From contig NZ_CP047211.1 in NCBI RefSeq assembly GCF_030408795.1, forward strand, positions 1,054,001 to 1,118,000: a DNA stretch of 64,000 nt, given 5' to 3'. This stretch comes from Corynebacterium hansenii. GTDB taxonomy: Bacteria; Actinomycetota; Actinomycetes; Mycobacteriales; Mycobacteriaceae. The position numbers and the translations under genes were made by a program. The notes beneath the pieces are model-generated. The model searched no databases and had not been told where the DNA came from. It saw only the letters and a list, made by a program, of their open reading frames with translations. This document shows, one piece after another, positions 36,114-45,893 of this stretch. The first letter of the stretch is position 1; each line of letters opens with the position of its first letter.

Positions 36114-38144
36114 TCAGCCCTCGTAATCGGGGACGTCGCGCCAGGCCAGCTTGCGGCGCAGGTTCTCGGGCACGTCGGGCAGCTGGATGATGTGCGCGAC
36201 GTTGGACCACGGCTCGAGGCGCACGAAGTTCTGCTTGCCCCAGTTGAAGCGCTGGCCGGTGACCAGATCCCGGACGTCGATCCGGTCGGTGCTGCGGCGG
36301 CCGATGGCGTTCATGTCGATGTCGAGGATGCCCTCCTGGGCGCTCCACGGGTCGAGGTTGATGACGACCATCACGGCGTCGCCGGTCAGCGGGTCGATCT
36401 TGGAGTACGCCAGCAGGTTGTCGTTGCCGATGTCGTGGAACCGCAGGGTGCGCAGCTGCTGCAGGGCCGGGTGCTCGCGGCGCAGGGTGTTCAGCAGCGT
36501 GATGAACGGCTCGAGCGAATCGCCCGCCTCCAGCGCGGCGTCGAAGTCGCGGTGGCGCAGCTGGTACTTCTCGCTGTCCAGGTACTCCTCGGAGCCCTCC
36601 TTCACCGGCACGTTCTCGTAGAGCTCGAAGCCGGAGTACATGCCCCACAGCGGCGACATGGTCGCGGCCAGCGCGGCGCGGATGGCGAACGCCGCACGTC
36701 CGCCCTTGACCAGGAACTCGTGGAGGATGTCCGGGGTGTTGACCCACAGCGACGGGCGGGCGATGTCGGTGTGCCTGACGATCTCCTCGCCGAACTCCGT
36801 CAGCTCCTTCTTCGTGGTCTTCCACGGGAAGTAGATGTAGGACTGCGTGAAGCCGGCCTTGGCCAGGCCGTACAGGCGGGCCGGGGCGGTGAAGGCCTCG
36901 GCCAGGAAGATGACCTCGGGGTTGGTCTGGTGGACCGTCTCGATCAGCCACTCCCAGAAGTTGCCCGGCTTGGTGTGGGGGTTGTCCACGCGGAAGACCT
37001 TGACGCCGCGCTTGATCCAGAAGCGGACCACGCGCAGGACCTCCTCGTAGAGGCCCTTCGGGTCGTTGTCGAAGTTCAGGGGGTAGATGTCCTGGTACTT
37101 CTTCGGCGGGTTCTCGGCGTAGGCGATGGTGCCGTCGGGCAGGACGGTGAACCAGTCCGGGTGCGCCGCGGCCCACGGGTGGTCGGGGGCGCACTGCAGG
37201 GCCAGGTCGAGGGCGACCTCCAGGCCGCGCTCCTCGGCGGCGGCGACGAACTCGGCGAACTCGTCCTCGCCGCCGAGCTTCGGCTCGATGGCGTCGTGGC
37301 CGCCGGCGGCGGAGCCGATGGCCCACGGGGAGCCCACGTCGCCCGGCTCGGGGGTCAGGGTGTTGTTGCGGCCCTTGCGGTTGATCTCGCCGATCGGGTG
37401 GATCGGGGGCAGGTAGACGACGTCGAAGCCCATGCGGGCCGCGCGGTCCAGCTGCGGGATCGCGGTGCGGAACGTGCCGTGCAGCAGGTTGCCGTCCTCG
37501 TCGAAGCCGCCGTTGGAGCGCGGGAAGAATTCGTACCAGGAACCGACCAGGGCCTCGCGGCGCTCGACGAGGACCTTGCGGGTCTTGCCGCGGGTGAGCA
37601 GCTCGCGCAGGGGGTGCAGCTCCAGGATGCCGCGGGTCTCGTCGGACAGGGCGGGGGAGACGCGGGCGCGCAGCTCGGCGTCGGAGCGCAGCGACTGGGC
37701 CACGCCGCGCAGGTGCGAGCGGTAGACGGTGGCGGCGCCGGTGGCGGCGCGGTCGAACAGGCGGGCGCCGATCTCGAGGTCGTTGGCCAGTTCCTCGGCG
37801 GACTGGCCGGCCTCGATCTTCTTGGTCACGGCGTTGCGCCAGGTGGCCATCGGGTCGGACCAGGCGTCGACGCGGAAGGTCCACAGGCCCGGGGCGTCGG
37901 GGACGAAGGTCGCGTTGACCTGGTTGGGGTCGTGGTCGCTGAAGCGCATGGGGATGCGCTGGGTGCGGGCGGCGAAGGTGGACTCCTTCGGGCCCTTGAC
38001 GTTCAGCGTGGCGTTGAGGGCGTCGTGGCCCTCGCGCCAGACGACGGCGAAGACGGGGACGACTTCACCGGCCACCGCCTTGGACGGGGTGGCGCCACCG
38101 TCAACCTGGGGTCGTACATCGTCGATTCCGAGTCGTCCGGTCAC
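36114..38144 (-). CDS. glgE: Alpha-1,4-glucan:maltose-1-phosphate maltosyltransferase
   Basis: GH13_3 enzyme that extends alpha-1,4-glucans with maltosyl units from maltose-1-phosphate, in the pathway linking trehalose to glycogen/capsular glucan in actinobacteria. The 676-residue protein starts at GTG 38144 after GAAGGAGA; the open frame further upstream overlaps the divergent ABC gene. Motifs seen are [30 protein letters not shown], the nucleophile region [11 protein letters not shown] (Asp near 385), acid/base LAEAF (Glu near 413) and [11 protein letters not shown]. All GlgE signatures are intact. With glgB downstream it forms a polymerising/branching pair. The TreS/Pep2 partners are not in the window. 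Confidence 0.96.
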   Translation of the reverse strand: MTGRLGIDDVRPQVDGGATPSKAVAGEVVPVFAVVWREGHDALNATLNVKGPKESTFAARTQRIPMRFSDHDPNQVNATFVPDAPGLWTFRVDAWSDPMATWRNAVTKKIEAGQSAEELANDLEIGARLFDRAATGAATVYRSHLRGVAQSLRSDAELRARVSPALSDETRGILELHPLRELLTRGKTRKVLVERREALVGSWYEFFPRSNGGFDEDGNLLHGTFRTAIPQLDRAARMGFDVVYLPPIHPIGEINRKGRNNTLTPEPGDVGSPWAIGSAAGGHDAIEPKLGGEDEFAEFVAAAEERGLEVALDLALQCAPDHPWAAAHPDWFTVLPDGTIAYAENPPKKYQDIYPLNFDNDPKGLYEEVLRVVRFWIKRGVKVFRVDNPHTKPGNFWEWLIETVHQTNPEVIFLAEAFTAPARLYGLAKAGFTQSYIYFPWKTTKKELTEFGEEIVRHTDIARPSLWVNTPDILHEFLVKGGRAAFAIRAALAATMSPLWGMYSGFELYENVPVKEGSEEYLDSEKYQLRHRDFDAALEAGDSLEPFITLLNTLRREHPALQQLRTLRFHDIGNDNLLAYSKIDPLTGDAVMVVINLDPWSAQEGILDIDMNAIGRRSTDRIDVRDLVTGQRFNWGKQNFVRLEPWSNVAHIIQLPDVPENLRRKLAWRDVPDYEG

Positions 38145-38396
38145 CTTCGAGTCTCCTTCGCGCCGCGGTCGGCGCATCTGATCGATTCCATGTGTCGATT
38201 CCGTGTGCAGTGGTCGTGCAAGCGTCCCCGCCGAAACCTGCGGGTCACCGCGGGTACCCCACCAGAGTAGTGGAGGTCCGGTGATCCCACACGGGAGCAA
38301 AATGCGGGCGGGCCCCGTTGGGGGAACGGTGGACGCCGCGCCACGCGGGGGAGCGAGTCGGGGGCGCGGGGCGGTGAAGTGGGGCACGATGGGTAC

Positions 38397-39251
38397 GTGG
38401 CTGACTTTGACACTGACTTCAACGACGATGACTTCGACGACGACCTTTTGGTCGACTTTCGCGGGGTCTCGCTCAAGCGCGGCGGCCGTACCCTGGTCGG
38501 TCCCCTGGACTGGCAGGTGGAGCTCGACGAGCGCTGGGTGGTGCTCGGGCCGAACGGCGCGGGCAAGACGTCGCTGATGCGCATCGCGGCGGCCGAGGAG
38601 TTCCCCTCCTCTGGCGTGGCGCGGGTGATGGGGGAGCGCCTGGGCCGGACGGACATGCGCGACCTGCGCACGATGATCGGCCTGACGTCCTCCGCGCTGG
38701 CGCACCGCATCCCCGACGACGAGAAGGTCGCGGACCTGGTCATCTCGGCCTCGTACTCGGTGCTGGGCCGCTGGCGCGAGACGTACGAGGAGATGGACTT
38801 CGACCAGGCCGCGGACATCCTGGAGAAAATGGGCGCGGAGCATCTGGCGGACCGCACGTGGGGGACCCTGTCGGAGGGCGAGCGCAAGCGGGTGCTCATC
38901 GCGCGGGCGCTGATGGTCAATCCTGAGCTGCTGCTCCTCGACGAACCGGGCGCCGGCCTGGATCTCGGCGGCCGCGAGGATCTGGTCGGGTACCTGGGGG
39001 ATCTCGCGCTCGATGCGGATGCCCCGGCGATCGTCATGATCACCCACCACGTCGAGGAGATCCCGTACGGGTTCACGCACGGGATGCTTCTCGACGACGG
39101 CGGCGTGGTCGCCCAGGGCCTCATCGAGGATGTGCTGACCAGCGAGAATTTGTCGAAGGCCTTCCACCAGTCCATTGCGGTGGACCGCATCGACGGTCGA
39201 TTCTTCGCGCGCCGGGCCCGCAAGGCCGGCGCGCACAGGAGGGGCAAGTAG
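38397..39251 (+). CDS. ABC transporter ATP-binding protein
   Basis: Single ABC ATPase domain of 284 residues. The N-terminus is unusually acidic (ADFDTDFNDDDFDDDLL). Walker A GPNGAGKT, the signature LSEGERKR (a variant of LSGGQ) and Walker B LLLLDEPGAGLDLGG are followed by the H-loop THH. The variant signature and lack of an adjacent permease match the ModF/YlmA-type ATPases conserved in actinobacteria, whose role is unknown. It may act with a remote membrane partner or as a soluble ATPase. The start is GTG 38397, with a weak hexamer CACGAT 6 nt before it; GTG 38379 in the same frame is the alternative. Divergent from glgE. A Nudix gene follows after 5 nt. Confidence 0.85.
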   Translation: MADFDTDFNDDDFDDDLLVDFRGVSLKRGGRTLVGPLDWQVELDERWVVLGPNGAGKTSLMRIAAAEEFPSSGVARVMGERLGRTDMRDLRTMIGLTSSALAHRIPDDEKVADLVISASYSVLGRWRETYEEMDFDQAADILEKMGAEHLADRTWGTLSEGERKRVLIARALMVNPELLLLDEPGAGLDLGGREDLVGYLGDLALDADAPAIVMITHHVEEIPYGFTHGMLLDDGGVVAQGLIEDVLTSENLSKAFHQSIAVDRIDGRFFARRARKAGAHRRGK

Positions 39252-39256
39252 GGAAC

Positions 39257-40126
39257 ATGGGAACGAAAGAGAATCGGGACGGCGCCGGCACGGCCACGCC
39301 GGCGACCCCGCGGCTGGCGTCGACGGTGCTGCTGGTGCGCGATTCGCTGCACGGCATCGAGCTGTACGTGCAGGAGCGCGTGAGCACCATGAAGTTCGCC
39401 GCGAACATGACGGTCTTCCCCGGGGGCGGGGTGGACGCGCGCGATTTCCCCGGCGACGTCGACGGCGACGGGCACGAGAGCCCGCGGCTGACGTGGTCGG
39501 GCCATCCGCCGCAGTGGTGGGCGGAGAAGCTCAACGTCGCCCCGGCGACGGCCCGCGCGCTGGTGTGCGCGGCGGTGCGCGAGACCTTCGAGGAGACCGG
39601 CACGCTGCTGGCCGCCGATGCGTCGGGCACCACGATCGCGGATTCGGGGCGCTATCACGCTCAGCGCAAGGCGCTGGAATCCCATGAATTGGCGTTCTCC
39701 GACTTCATGGCGGAGGAAGGGCTGGGCCTGCGCTCGGACCTGCTGCGCCCGTGGAGCAATTGGGTGACGCCGGAGAATCTGCCGACGCGCTACGACACGT
39801 ACTTCTTCCTCGCCGCCCACCCGGAGGGCCAGGTGGCCGACGGCGACACTTCCGAGGCGTCGTCGACGGGCTGGTTCCGGCCGACCGCGCTGATGGAGGG
39901 TTGGCGCGACCGCAAGGTGGGGCTCATGCCGCCGACGTGGGCGCAGATCAAGCGGCTGCTGCCGTACGCGACCGTCGCGGAGGTGCTCGCGGCCGCCGAC
40001 GCCGGCGAGGAGCCTTCGGTCCGCACGACCAGCGACTTCTTCGGCGACCCGTTCATGGACGAGTTCTTCGCGGTGGCCACGCACCTGGGGCACCTGCGGG
40101 AGAACGCCGCGCGGGGTCGCGGGTGA
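39257..40126 (+). CDS. Nudix hydrolase with split Nudix box
   Basis: Predicted to hydrolyse a nucleoside diphosphate linked to another group. The 289-residue protein starts LASTVLLVRDS and contains FPGGGVD (55-60), which begins the Nudix box. RETFEETG (108-115) completes it after an insert of about 45 residues. Such split boxes occur in NUDT7/8/19-like proteins, which act on CoA or related compounds, so a CoA-ester substrate is conceivable. Metal-binding glutamates are present. GAAAGAGAATC is inside the gene; the upstream ribosome site is GAGGGGC. It follows the ABC ATPase by 5 nt and overlaps the next gene by 4 bp (GTGA), so the three form an operon. Confidence 0.85.
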   Translation: MGTKENRDGAGTATPATPRLASTVLLVRDSLHGIELYVQERVSTMKFAANMTVFPGGGVDARDFPGDVDGDGHESPRLTWSGHPPQWWAEKLNVAPATARALVCAAVRETFEETGTLLAADASGTTIADSGRYHAQRKALESHELAFSDFMAEEGLGLRSDLLRPWSNWVTPENLPTRYDTYFFLAAHPEGQVADGDTSEASSTGWFRPTALMEGWRDRKVGLMPPTWAQIKRLLPYATVAEVLAAADAGEEPSVRTTSDFFGDPFMDEFFAVATHLGHLRENAARGRG

Positions 40127-41376
40127 GCCTGTCCGCCGATGAGGTCCGGGCGCTGCTGGCGGATCCCGATCTCGCCGCGGCGGCCGCGGACCTCGAACTT
40201 TCCGACGCCTCGCTGCTCTCCGACCTGGCGCACCTGAAGTCCGCCCTGCCGGAGTCGCCCGCCATGGCGCGGGCGGTCGTCGAGCTGGAGCGCGCCCGCC
40301 GGTCGGTGCGGGGGAAGCTTCCCGACGGGTGGCTGCTGGATTCGGATTCGGCGCAGCAGGCCACGCACGCCGCCGTCGCGCGGTCGCGGGCCCGGCGCCT
40401 GGCCAAGGCGGTCGAAAGCGGGGTCGCGCCGGGCGTCCACGACGTCACCTGCTCCATCGGCGCCGAAATCGCGGCGCTGGCGGAGGAGGGCATCACGGTC
40501 CTGGGCACCGACATCGACCTCGCCCGCGCGCTCATGGCCCGCCACAACGCGCCGGGCGCGCACGTCGCCGTCGCCGATGCGCTGGCGCCGGTCAGCGAGG
40601 GGATGATCGTCGTCGCCGATCCCGCGCGCCGGGCCGGCGGCCGCCGCATCCCGCGCCCGGAGGATCTGCTCCCGCCGTTGCCGGACCTCATCGACGCCTG
40701 GCGCGGCCCCTCGGCCCGCGTGCGGCACGAGATGGCCATCAAATGCGCGCCCGGCATCGACTACTCCGGTTGGGAAGGCGAAGCCGCGGTCACCTCGGTC
40801 GACGGCGGAGTCAAGGAGGTCTGCCTGTATACGCCGGGCCTTGCGGGCACGTCGATCGCGGGCACGGGCGGCGTCGCCAAGCGGAGCGCGCAACTGCTGC
40901 GGACCCGGGGCGCCGGCGCGCCCCCGGAGCTCTACGACGACACGATGCCCGACGACTGCGGGGCCGGGGACGCGGGCCGCTACATCATCGACCCCGATGG
41001 GGCGGTCGTCCGCGCCGGGCTGGTGCGGCATTACGCGGCCGCGCATGGGCTGCGGCAGCTCGACGAGCGGATCGCGCACCTGACCGGCGACGCCATCCCA
41101 CCGGGGGCCTCGGGGTTCGAGGTGCTCGAGCAGGTGCCCCTGAAGAGGGTGCGGCAGGCGCTCGCGGCGCGCGATTGCGCGTCGGCGGAGATCCTCGTGC
41201 GCGGCGTCGACGCCAACCCGGACGTGCTGCGCAAGCAGTGGAAGCTGGGCGGCGGCGGAAAAAAGGGGAGGGGCGGGGGAGGCCCGGGGGTGGCCCTGGG
41301 CGTCGTGGTCACGCGAATCGGATCGGCGGCCACGGCCTTCGTCTGCGGCCCCCGGCAGCGGGGTCCCGGCCCCTGA
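40123..41376 (+). CDS. THUMP-like class I SAM-dependent methyltransferase
   Basis: Protein of 417 residues typical of actinobacteria. A Rossmann SAM-binding core contains VHDVTCSIGAEIAALAEEG, GITVLGTDIDLARALMARHN and VVADPARRAGGRRIPRPEDL. The C-terminal THUMP-like region contains PGASGFEVLEQVPLKRVRQAL and later RKQWKL. The THUMP association suggests an RNA substrate, probably tRNA or rRNA, but none is established. Start is GTG 40123, overlapping the Nudix stop as GTGA. The C-terminal Gly/Lys patch (GGGGKKGRGGGG) is a low-complexity linker. End of the ABC-Nudix-methyltransferase operon. Confidence 0.82.
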   Translation: MSLSADEVRALLADPDLAAAAADLELSDASLLSDLAHLKSALPESPAMARAVVELERARRSVRGKLPDGWLLDSDSAQQATHAAVARSRARRLAKAVESGVAPGVHDVTCSIGAEIAALAEEGITVLGTDIDLARALMARHNAPGAHVAVADALAPVSEGMIVVADPARRAGGRRIPRPEDLLPPLPDLIDAWRGPSARVRHEMAIKCAPGIDYSGWEGEAAVTSVDGGVKEVCLYTPGLAGTSIAGTGGVAKRSAQLLRTRGAGAPPELYDDTMPDDCGAGDAGRYIIDPDGAVVRAGLVRHYAAAHGLRQLDERIAHLTGDAIPPGASGFEVLEQVPLKRVRQALAARDCASAEILVRGVDANPDVLRKQWKLGGGGKKGRGGGGPGVALGVVVTRIGSAATAFVCGPRQRGPGP

Positions 41377-41452
41377 ATCACGCGGGGGCACCCGACGTGC
41401 GCCTTTGCCACGCTGCGTTAATGCTGGCTAACTGAACTAGAAACGAAAAAAT

Positions 41453-41501
41453 ATCGACTTTGTTACGTGGATCACCTACAGTCGCAAATCGACTCTGTTA
41501 C
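41453..41501 (+). promoter_or_regulatory. etfB promoter with paired 14-bp direct repeats
   Basis: ATCGACTTTGTTAC (41453-41466) and ATCGACTCTGTTAC (41488-41501) differ at one base and are 35 bp apart. They flank TACAGT (41477-41482), the best -10 in this unusually AT-rich stretch. The arrangement looks like two operator sites around a promoter. Regulator unknown. Confidence 0.55.
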
Positions 41502-41638
41502 CTTCGACACAGAGGGCGCGAACGCCGGTCGCGGTCACGGGAACACCGTTTCAGGTGCGAACATGACCCGCCGGACGGGCGCGCCGGACAAATCCATGAC
41601 ACGTACACAGTCACTCAACCAGTAAGGACGACAGACAC

Positions 41639-42424
41639 ATGCCGAACATCGTGGTTCTGGTCAAGCAGGTCCCGGATACCTGGTCCGAGCGCAAGCTCGC
41701 CGACGACGACTTCACGCTCGACCGCGACAGCGCCGATGCCGTGCTCGACGAGATCAACGAGAACGCCGTCGAGGCCGCTCTGAAGCTGAAGGAAGAGCAC
41801 GGCGGCAACGTCACCGTCGCCACCATCGGCCCGGAGCGCGCCGTGGAGGCCCTCCGCAAGGCGCTCTCCATGGGCGCCGACGACGCCGTGATCCTGTCCG
41901 ACGACGCGCTGGCCGGCTCCGACGCGGTCCAGACCGCCTGGGCCCTGTCCACCGTCATCGACGCCATCGGCGACGTCGACCTCATCATCACGGGCAACGC
42001 CTCCACCGACGGCGGCACCGGCACCGTCCCCGCCGTCCTCGGCGTCTACCGCGGCCTCCCGGTCCTCACCCACATGCGCTCCGTCGCCGTCGACGGCTCC
42101 ACCGTCACCGGCGAGCGCGAGACCGAGGACGGCGTCCACCAGCTCAAGGCCAACCTCCCGGCCATCGTGTCGGTGACCGAGAAGGCCAACGAGCCGCGCT
42201 TCGCCTCCTTCAAGGGCATCATGGCCGCGAAGAAGAAGCCGGTCCGCGAGCTGACCCTGGCCGACGTCGCCGCCGAGGCCGAGCAGGTCGGCCTGGAGAA
42301 CGCCGCCACCTCGGTGACCTCCGCGACCCCGAAGCCGCCGAAGTCCGCCGGCGAGCGCATCAACGACGAGGGCGACGGCGGCGTGAAGCTGGCCGAGTTC
42401 CTCAAGGCCCAGAAGTTCATCTAA
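41639..42424 (+). CDS. etfB: Electron transfer flavoprotein subunit beta
   Basis: Small subunit of the ETF heterodimer, which binds AMP and carries electrons from acyl-CoA and related dehydrogenases to the respiratory chain. The 261-residue protein starts MPNIVVLVKQVPDTWSERKL. It contains DEINENAVEAALKLKEE, ALSMGADDAVILSD, NASTDGGTGTVPAVLG, the recognition loop LKANLPAIVSVTEKANEPRF, and MAAKKKPV. These features match group I ETF beta. Ribosome binding site AAGGACG. etfA follows after 48 nt. In C. glutamicum the same pair (often named fixA/fixB) precedes a cysteine desulfurase gene, as it does here. Confidence 0.96.
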   Translation: MPNIVVLVKQVPDTWSERKLADDDFTLDRDSADAVLDEINENAVEAALKLKEEHGGNVTVATIGPERAVEALRKALSMGADDAVILSDDALAGSDAVQTAWALSTVIDAIGDVDLIITGNASTDGGTGTVPAVLGVYRGLPVLTHMRSVAVDGSTVTGERETEDGVHQLKANLPAIVSVTEKANEPRFASFKGIMAAKKKPVRELTLADVAAEAEQVGLENAATSVTSATPKPPKSAGERINDEGDGGVKLAEFLKAQKFI

Positions 42425-42472
42425 GCGTCCATCGCGAACACCGCACGAACGAACAGCAGGAGAAGAATCACA

Positions 42473-43423
42473 ATGACCGACGTCCTCGTTCTCGTCGACC
42501 ACACCGATGGCGAGCTGAAGAACACCACCGCCGAGCTGCTCACCGCCGCCCGTGCCTTCGGCACCCCCGCGGCCGTGGTCGTCGGCAAGCCCGGCACCGC
42601 CGAGAGCTTCGCCGAGACCCTGGGCAAGTACGGCGCCGGCGAGATCCTCGCCGCCGAGTCCGATGAGGCCGGCAAGCACCTGATCACCCCCGAGGTGAAC
42701 GTCCTCGTGGGCCTGGCCTCCGAGCGCGAGGTGCCCGTCCTCGTCGCCGCCTCCGCCGCCGGCAAGGAGATCGCCGGCCGCGTCGCCGCCCTGACCGGCT
42801 CCGGCGTTCTGTCCGACGTCATCGAGATCAAGGACGACCGCACCGCGGTCTACTCGATCTTCGGCGGCGAGTTCACCGTCGAGGGCGCGGGCTACGGCGC
42901 CTCCCCGGCGTACTCGCTGCGCCCGGGCTCCGTCGACCCGGTCGAGGCCGCCGCCTCGCCGTCCGTCACCGCCGTGGAGTACCCGGCGGCCGACGAGACC
43001 GCCGTGGAGATCGTGTCCTTCACCCCGGCCGAGGGCGGCGACCGCCCCGAGCTGACCGAGGCCAAGATCGTCGTCTCCGGCGGCCGCGGCGTCGCGTCCG
43101 CCGAGGGCTTCGCCGACGTCGTCGAGCCGATGGCCGACGCCCTGGGTGCCGCGGTCGGCGCCTCCCGCGCCGCCGTCGACGCCGACTACTACCCGGGCCA
43201 GTTCCAGGTCGGCCAGACCGGCAAGACCGTGTCCCCGGACCTGTACGTCGCCCTGGGCATTTCCGGCGCCATCCAGCACAAGGCCGGCATGCAGACCTCC
43301 AAGACCGTCGTCGCCGTCAACAAGGACGAGGAGGCGCCGATCTTCGAGATCGCCGACTTCGGCATCGTCGGCGACCTGTTCAAGGTCGCCCCGCAGGCCA
43401 CCGAGGAGATCAAGAAGGCCTAG
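42473..43423 (+). CDS. etfA: Electron transfer flavoprotein subunit alpha
   Basis: FAD-binding large subunit of ETF. The 316-residue protein has the N-terminal Rossmann-like half ([22 protein letters not shown]) and the conserved C-terminal FAD domain with [69 protein letters not shown] and the final [14 protein letters not shown]. All expected FAD contacts are present. AGGAGAAG precedes ATG 42473. It is cotranscribed with etfB and closed by a hairpin terminator at 43475-43508. Confidence 0.96.
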   Translation: MTDVLVLVDHTDGELKNTTAELLTAARAFGTPAAVVVGKPGTAESFAETLGKYGAGEILAAESDEAGKHLITPEVNVLVGLASEREVPVLVAASAAGKEIAGRVAALTGSGVLSDVIEIKDDRTAVYSIFGGEFTVEGAGYGASPAYSLRPGSVDPVEAAASPSVTAVEYPAADETAVEIVSFTPAEGGDRPELTEAKIVVSGGRGVASAEGFADVVEPMADALGAAVGASRAAVDADYYPGQFQVGQTGKTVSPDLYVALGISGAIQHKAGMQTSKTVVAVNKDEEAPIFEIADFGIVGDLFKVAPQATEEIKKA

Positions 43424-43474
43424 TCCTTCCGCCGCCGGCTTCCGGCCGGCCCCGGCTCTCCCGGACCCCGCGCA

Positions 43475-43508
43475 GGGGCCGCCCGCTTCATGCGGGCGGC
43501 CCCTTTCG
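43475..43508 (+). terminator. Hairpin terminator after etfA
   Basis: Perfect 12-bp stem GGGGCCGCCCGC (43475-43486) / GCGGGCGGCCCC (43492-43503), 5-nt loop TTCAT, followed by TTTCGC. The U-tract is short but the stem is very strong. Confidence 0.7.
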
Positions 43509-43522
43509 CATGCCCGCCGCGC

Positions 43523-43528
43523 TAATCT
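43523..43528 (+). promoter_or_regulatory. -10 element of the cysteine desulfurase gene, leaderless type
   Basis: TAATCT ends 7 nt before ATG 43536. The operon thus restarts transcription right after the etfA terminator. Confidence 0.6.
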
Positions 43529-43535
43529 GTCCGGG

Positions 43536-44732
43536 ATGTCCAGCACCGCACAGTCCCGCCGCACGGGTCCCGCCGCCCGCCACCACCTCGATCACGCCGC
43601 CACGTCGCCGCTGCGCCCGGAGGCCCGCGAGGCGATGGTCGCGGCGCTCGGCGCGGGCAACCCGAATGCGCAGTACGCGGAGGGCCGGGCGGCGCGGAAG
43701 ATCCTGGAGGAGGCCCGCGAGTCCATTGCCGCCGACCTGGGGGCGGAGCCCGTGGAGGTGGTGTTCGTCTCCGGCGGCACCGAGGCCGACAATCTCGGCG
43801 TCCGCGGCCTCTACCTCGCCGGCGCGGCGCGGGCGGGCGCGCCCGGGACGGTGGTTTCCACGCCGGTGGAGCACGATGCCGTCCGCAAGGCCGTCGCGCA
43901 TCTGGCCGAGCACCATGGCGCGCGCGTCCTCGAGGCCCCGGTGGATGCCGGGGGCCGGGTCGCGGTGGGGGAGCTTGGGTTGCTTTGCGACGCCCACGCC
44001 GGACCCCATCACGTCTGGACCTGCCAGTGGGCGAACAACGAGACCGGCGCGATCCAGCCGATCGGGGAGTTCATCGCCGCCGCCGGGGAGCATGATGCCC
44101 CGGTCCACGTCGACGCGGTCCAGGCGGTCGGGCACGTGCCGGTGGACTTCCGGGGCAGCGGCGCCGCGACGTTGGCTGCCTCGGCCCACAAGTTCGGCGG
44201 CCCCCGCGGCATCGGCGCGCTGCTGGTGCGGCGCGCCACGTCGCTCACCGCGTTGAACGCGGGTGGCGGCCAGGAGCGGGGACTGCGCTCGGGCACCCCC
44301 GACGTCGCCGCGGCCGCCGGCATGGCCGCCGCGCTGAGGGCCGCGACGGCGGCGATGGACGAGGAGCGGCGGGCCGTCGCCACTCTCAGGGACCGTCTGT
44401 TGGCGGGCCTCCGCGACATCGACGGCGTGGTGCTGCACACCTCGGAGCCCGCGCTGCCGGGGCACCTGCACGTCAGCGTGACGGGTGCGGAGGGTGACAG
44501 CCTGATCATGCTGCTCGACGCCGCGGGCATCTCCGCCGCGACCGGGTCGGCCTGCGCCGCCGGGGTCAACCGCGCCAGCCACGTGCTGGAGGCGATGGGC
44601 GTCGACGTCGCGGTGTCGCGCGGGGCGCTGCGGCTGACCCTCGGCTGGAATTCCACCGGCGCGGACGTCGATGCGGTGCTGTCCGTGCTGGGTGATACCG
44701 TCGCACGGGCGCGCGCGGCGGGAATGGCCTGA
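43536..44732 (+). CDS. Cysteine desulfurase (NifS/IscS type)
   Basis: PLP enzyme that takes sulfur from L-cysteine and forms an enzyme persulfide. The 398-residue protein shows H113 (STPVEHDAV), PLP lysine K219 (ASAHKFGGPRG) and the persulfide cysteine C340 in the mobile loop GSACAAGVNRASHVL, the class I arrangement. The neighbouring mnmA, which needs persulfide sulfur to thiolate tRNA, indicates this enzyme is its donor. The N-terminal 15 residues are non-conserved. The gene begins directly after a -10 hexamer. Its own codon content includes GCTTTGCGACG at 43982-43992, a variant of the recurrent 11-mer. Confidence 0.93.
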   Translation: MSSTAQSRRTGPAARHHLDHAATSPLRPEAREAMVAALGAGNPNAQYAEGRAARKILEEARESIAADLGAEPVEVVFVSGGTEADNLGVRGLYLAGAARAGAPGTVVSTPVEHDAVRKAVAHLAEHHGARVLEAPVDAGGRVAVGELGLLCDAHAGPHHVWTCQWANNETGAIQPIGEFIAAAGEHDAPVHVDAVQAVGHVPVDFRGSGAATLAASAHKFGGPRGIGALLVRRATSLTALNAGGGQERGLRSGTPDVAAAAGMAAALRAATAAMDEERRAVATLRDRLLAGLRDIDGVVLHTSEPALPGHLHVSVTGAEGDSLIMLLDAAGISAATGSACAAGVNRASHVLEAMGVDVAVSRGALRLTLGWNSTGADVDAVLSVLGDTVARARAAGMA

Positions 44733-44780
44733 TCGGGCGCGGCGTTCAACGGGAAAAGACGTTCACGGGGAGGTAGCGCG

Positions 44781-45893
44781 ATGCGTGTTTTGGCGGCGAT
44801 GAGCGGTGGCGTGGATTCGGCGGTCGCGGCGGCGCGGCTGGTCGACGCCGGCCATGACGTCGTCGGCGTGCACCTGGCGCTGGCCAAGGACCCCGTCACC
44901 CTGCGCGCCGGCGCCCGCGGCTGCTGCTCTCTGGAGGATTCCGGCGACGCCCGCCGCGTCGCCGACCTGCTGGGCATCCCGTTCTACGTGTGGGACTTCT
45001 CGGAGCGGTTCCGCGCCGAGGTCGTGGACGACTTCATCGATTCCTACGCGCGCGGCGAGACCCCCAACCCGTGCCTGCGCTGCAACGAGCGCATCAAGTT
45101 CCAGGCGCTGCTCGACCGCGGCCTGGCGCTGGGCTTCGATGCCGTGGCCACGGGGCATTACGCGCTCGTCGACGAAGAGGGGCGGCTGCGCCGCGCGGGT
45201 GACCAGGCGAAGGACCAGTCCTACGTGCTCGGCGTGCTCAACCGCGAGCAGCTGGCGCATTCGATGTTCCCCATCGGCGACACCGAGAAGCCGGAGATCC
45301 GGGCGGAGGCCGCGGCGCGCGGCATCACCATCGCCAACAAGCCCGACTCCACCGACATCTGCTTCATCCCCGACGGCGACACGCAGGCGTTCCTGGGCCG
45401 CCACATCCCGCGCCGGCCGGGCGCCGTCGTCGACTCGGTGACGGGGGAGAAGCTCGCCGACCACGACGGCGTCGACGCCTTCACCATCGGCCAGCGCAAG
45501 GGCCTGGGCCTGCCGGGGCCCGCGCCCGACGGGAAGCCGCGCTACGTCACGGGCATGGACGTCGCCACCGGCACCGTCACCGTGGGGCGCCGGGAGGACC
45601 TCGACGTCGGCGTCCTCTCCGTCGACCGGGCGGTGTGGCTGGACGCCGGTGCCCCGCCCGCGGCATTCGACGCGGAAGTGCAGGTCCGGGCCCATGGCCG
45701 CCCGGTTCCGTGCCGCGTCGGGTGGACCGGCGCCGTCGACGACGCGGGCACCGGCGGGTCGTTCGAGTGCACCCTGCTCGAGCCGCTGCGCGGCGTCGCC
45801 CCGGGCCAGGCCGCGGTGCTCTACCGCCCGGACGCCGGCGGCGACGTCGTGCTCGGTTCCGGCACCATCACGTCCACGGAGGCGACCCGATGA
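44781..45893 (+). CDS. mnmA: tRNA-specific 2-thiouridylase
   Basis: ATP-dependent enzyme that thiolates U34 in tRNA-Lys, -Glu and -Gln. The 370-residue protein has the PP-loop SGGVDS at 8-13. Catalytic cysteines are C101 ([12 protein letters not shown]) and C194 ([11 protein letters not shown]), the pair that forms the disulfide during sulfur transfer. [10 protein letters not shown] and the C-terminal beta-barrel follow. GGGAGGTAG lies just upstream of ATG 44781. It sits directly behind a cysteine desulfurase gene, its probable sulfur donor, and overlaps the next gene by 4 bp (ATGA). Confidence 0.96.
   Translation: MRVLAAMSGGVDSAVAAARLVDAGHDVVGVHLALAKDPVTLRAGARGCCSLEDSGDARRVADLLGIPFYVWDFSERFRAEVVDDFIDSYARGETPNPCLRCNERIKFQALLDRGLALGFDAVATGHYALVDEEGRLRRAGDQAKDQSYVLGVLNREQLAHSMFPIGDTEKPEIRAEAAARGITIANKPDSTDICFIPDGDTQAFLGRHIPRRPGAVVDSVTGEKLADHDGVDAFTIGQRKGLGLPGPAPDGKPRYVTGMDVATGTVTVGRREDLDVGVLSVDRAVWLDAGAPPAAFDAEVQVRAHGRPVPCRVGWTGAVDDAGTGGSFECTLLEPLRGVAPGQAAVLYRPDAGGDVVLGSGTITSTEATR

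Noticed and set aside
36114..39236. Long minus-strand frame extending glgE upstream to 1040 residues
   Set aside because: GlgE homology begins at GTG 38144 with a good ribosome site. The extra upstream part is antisense to the ABC ATPase gene.
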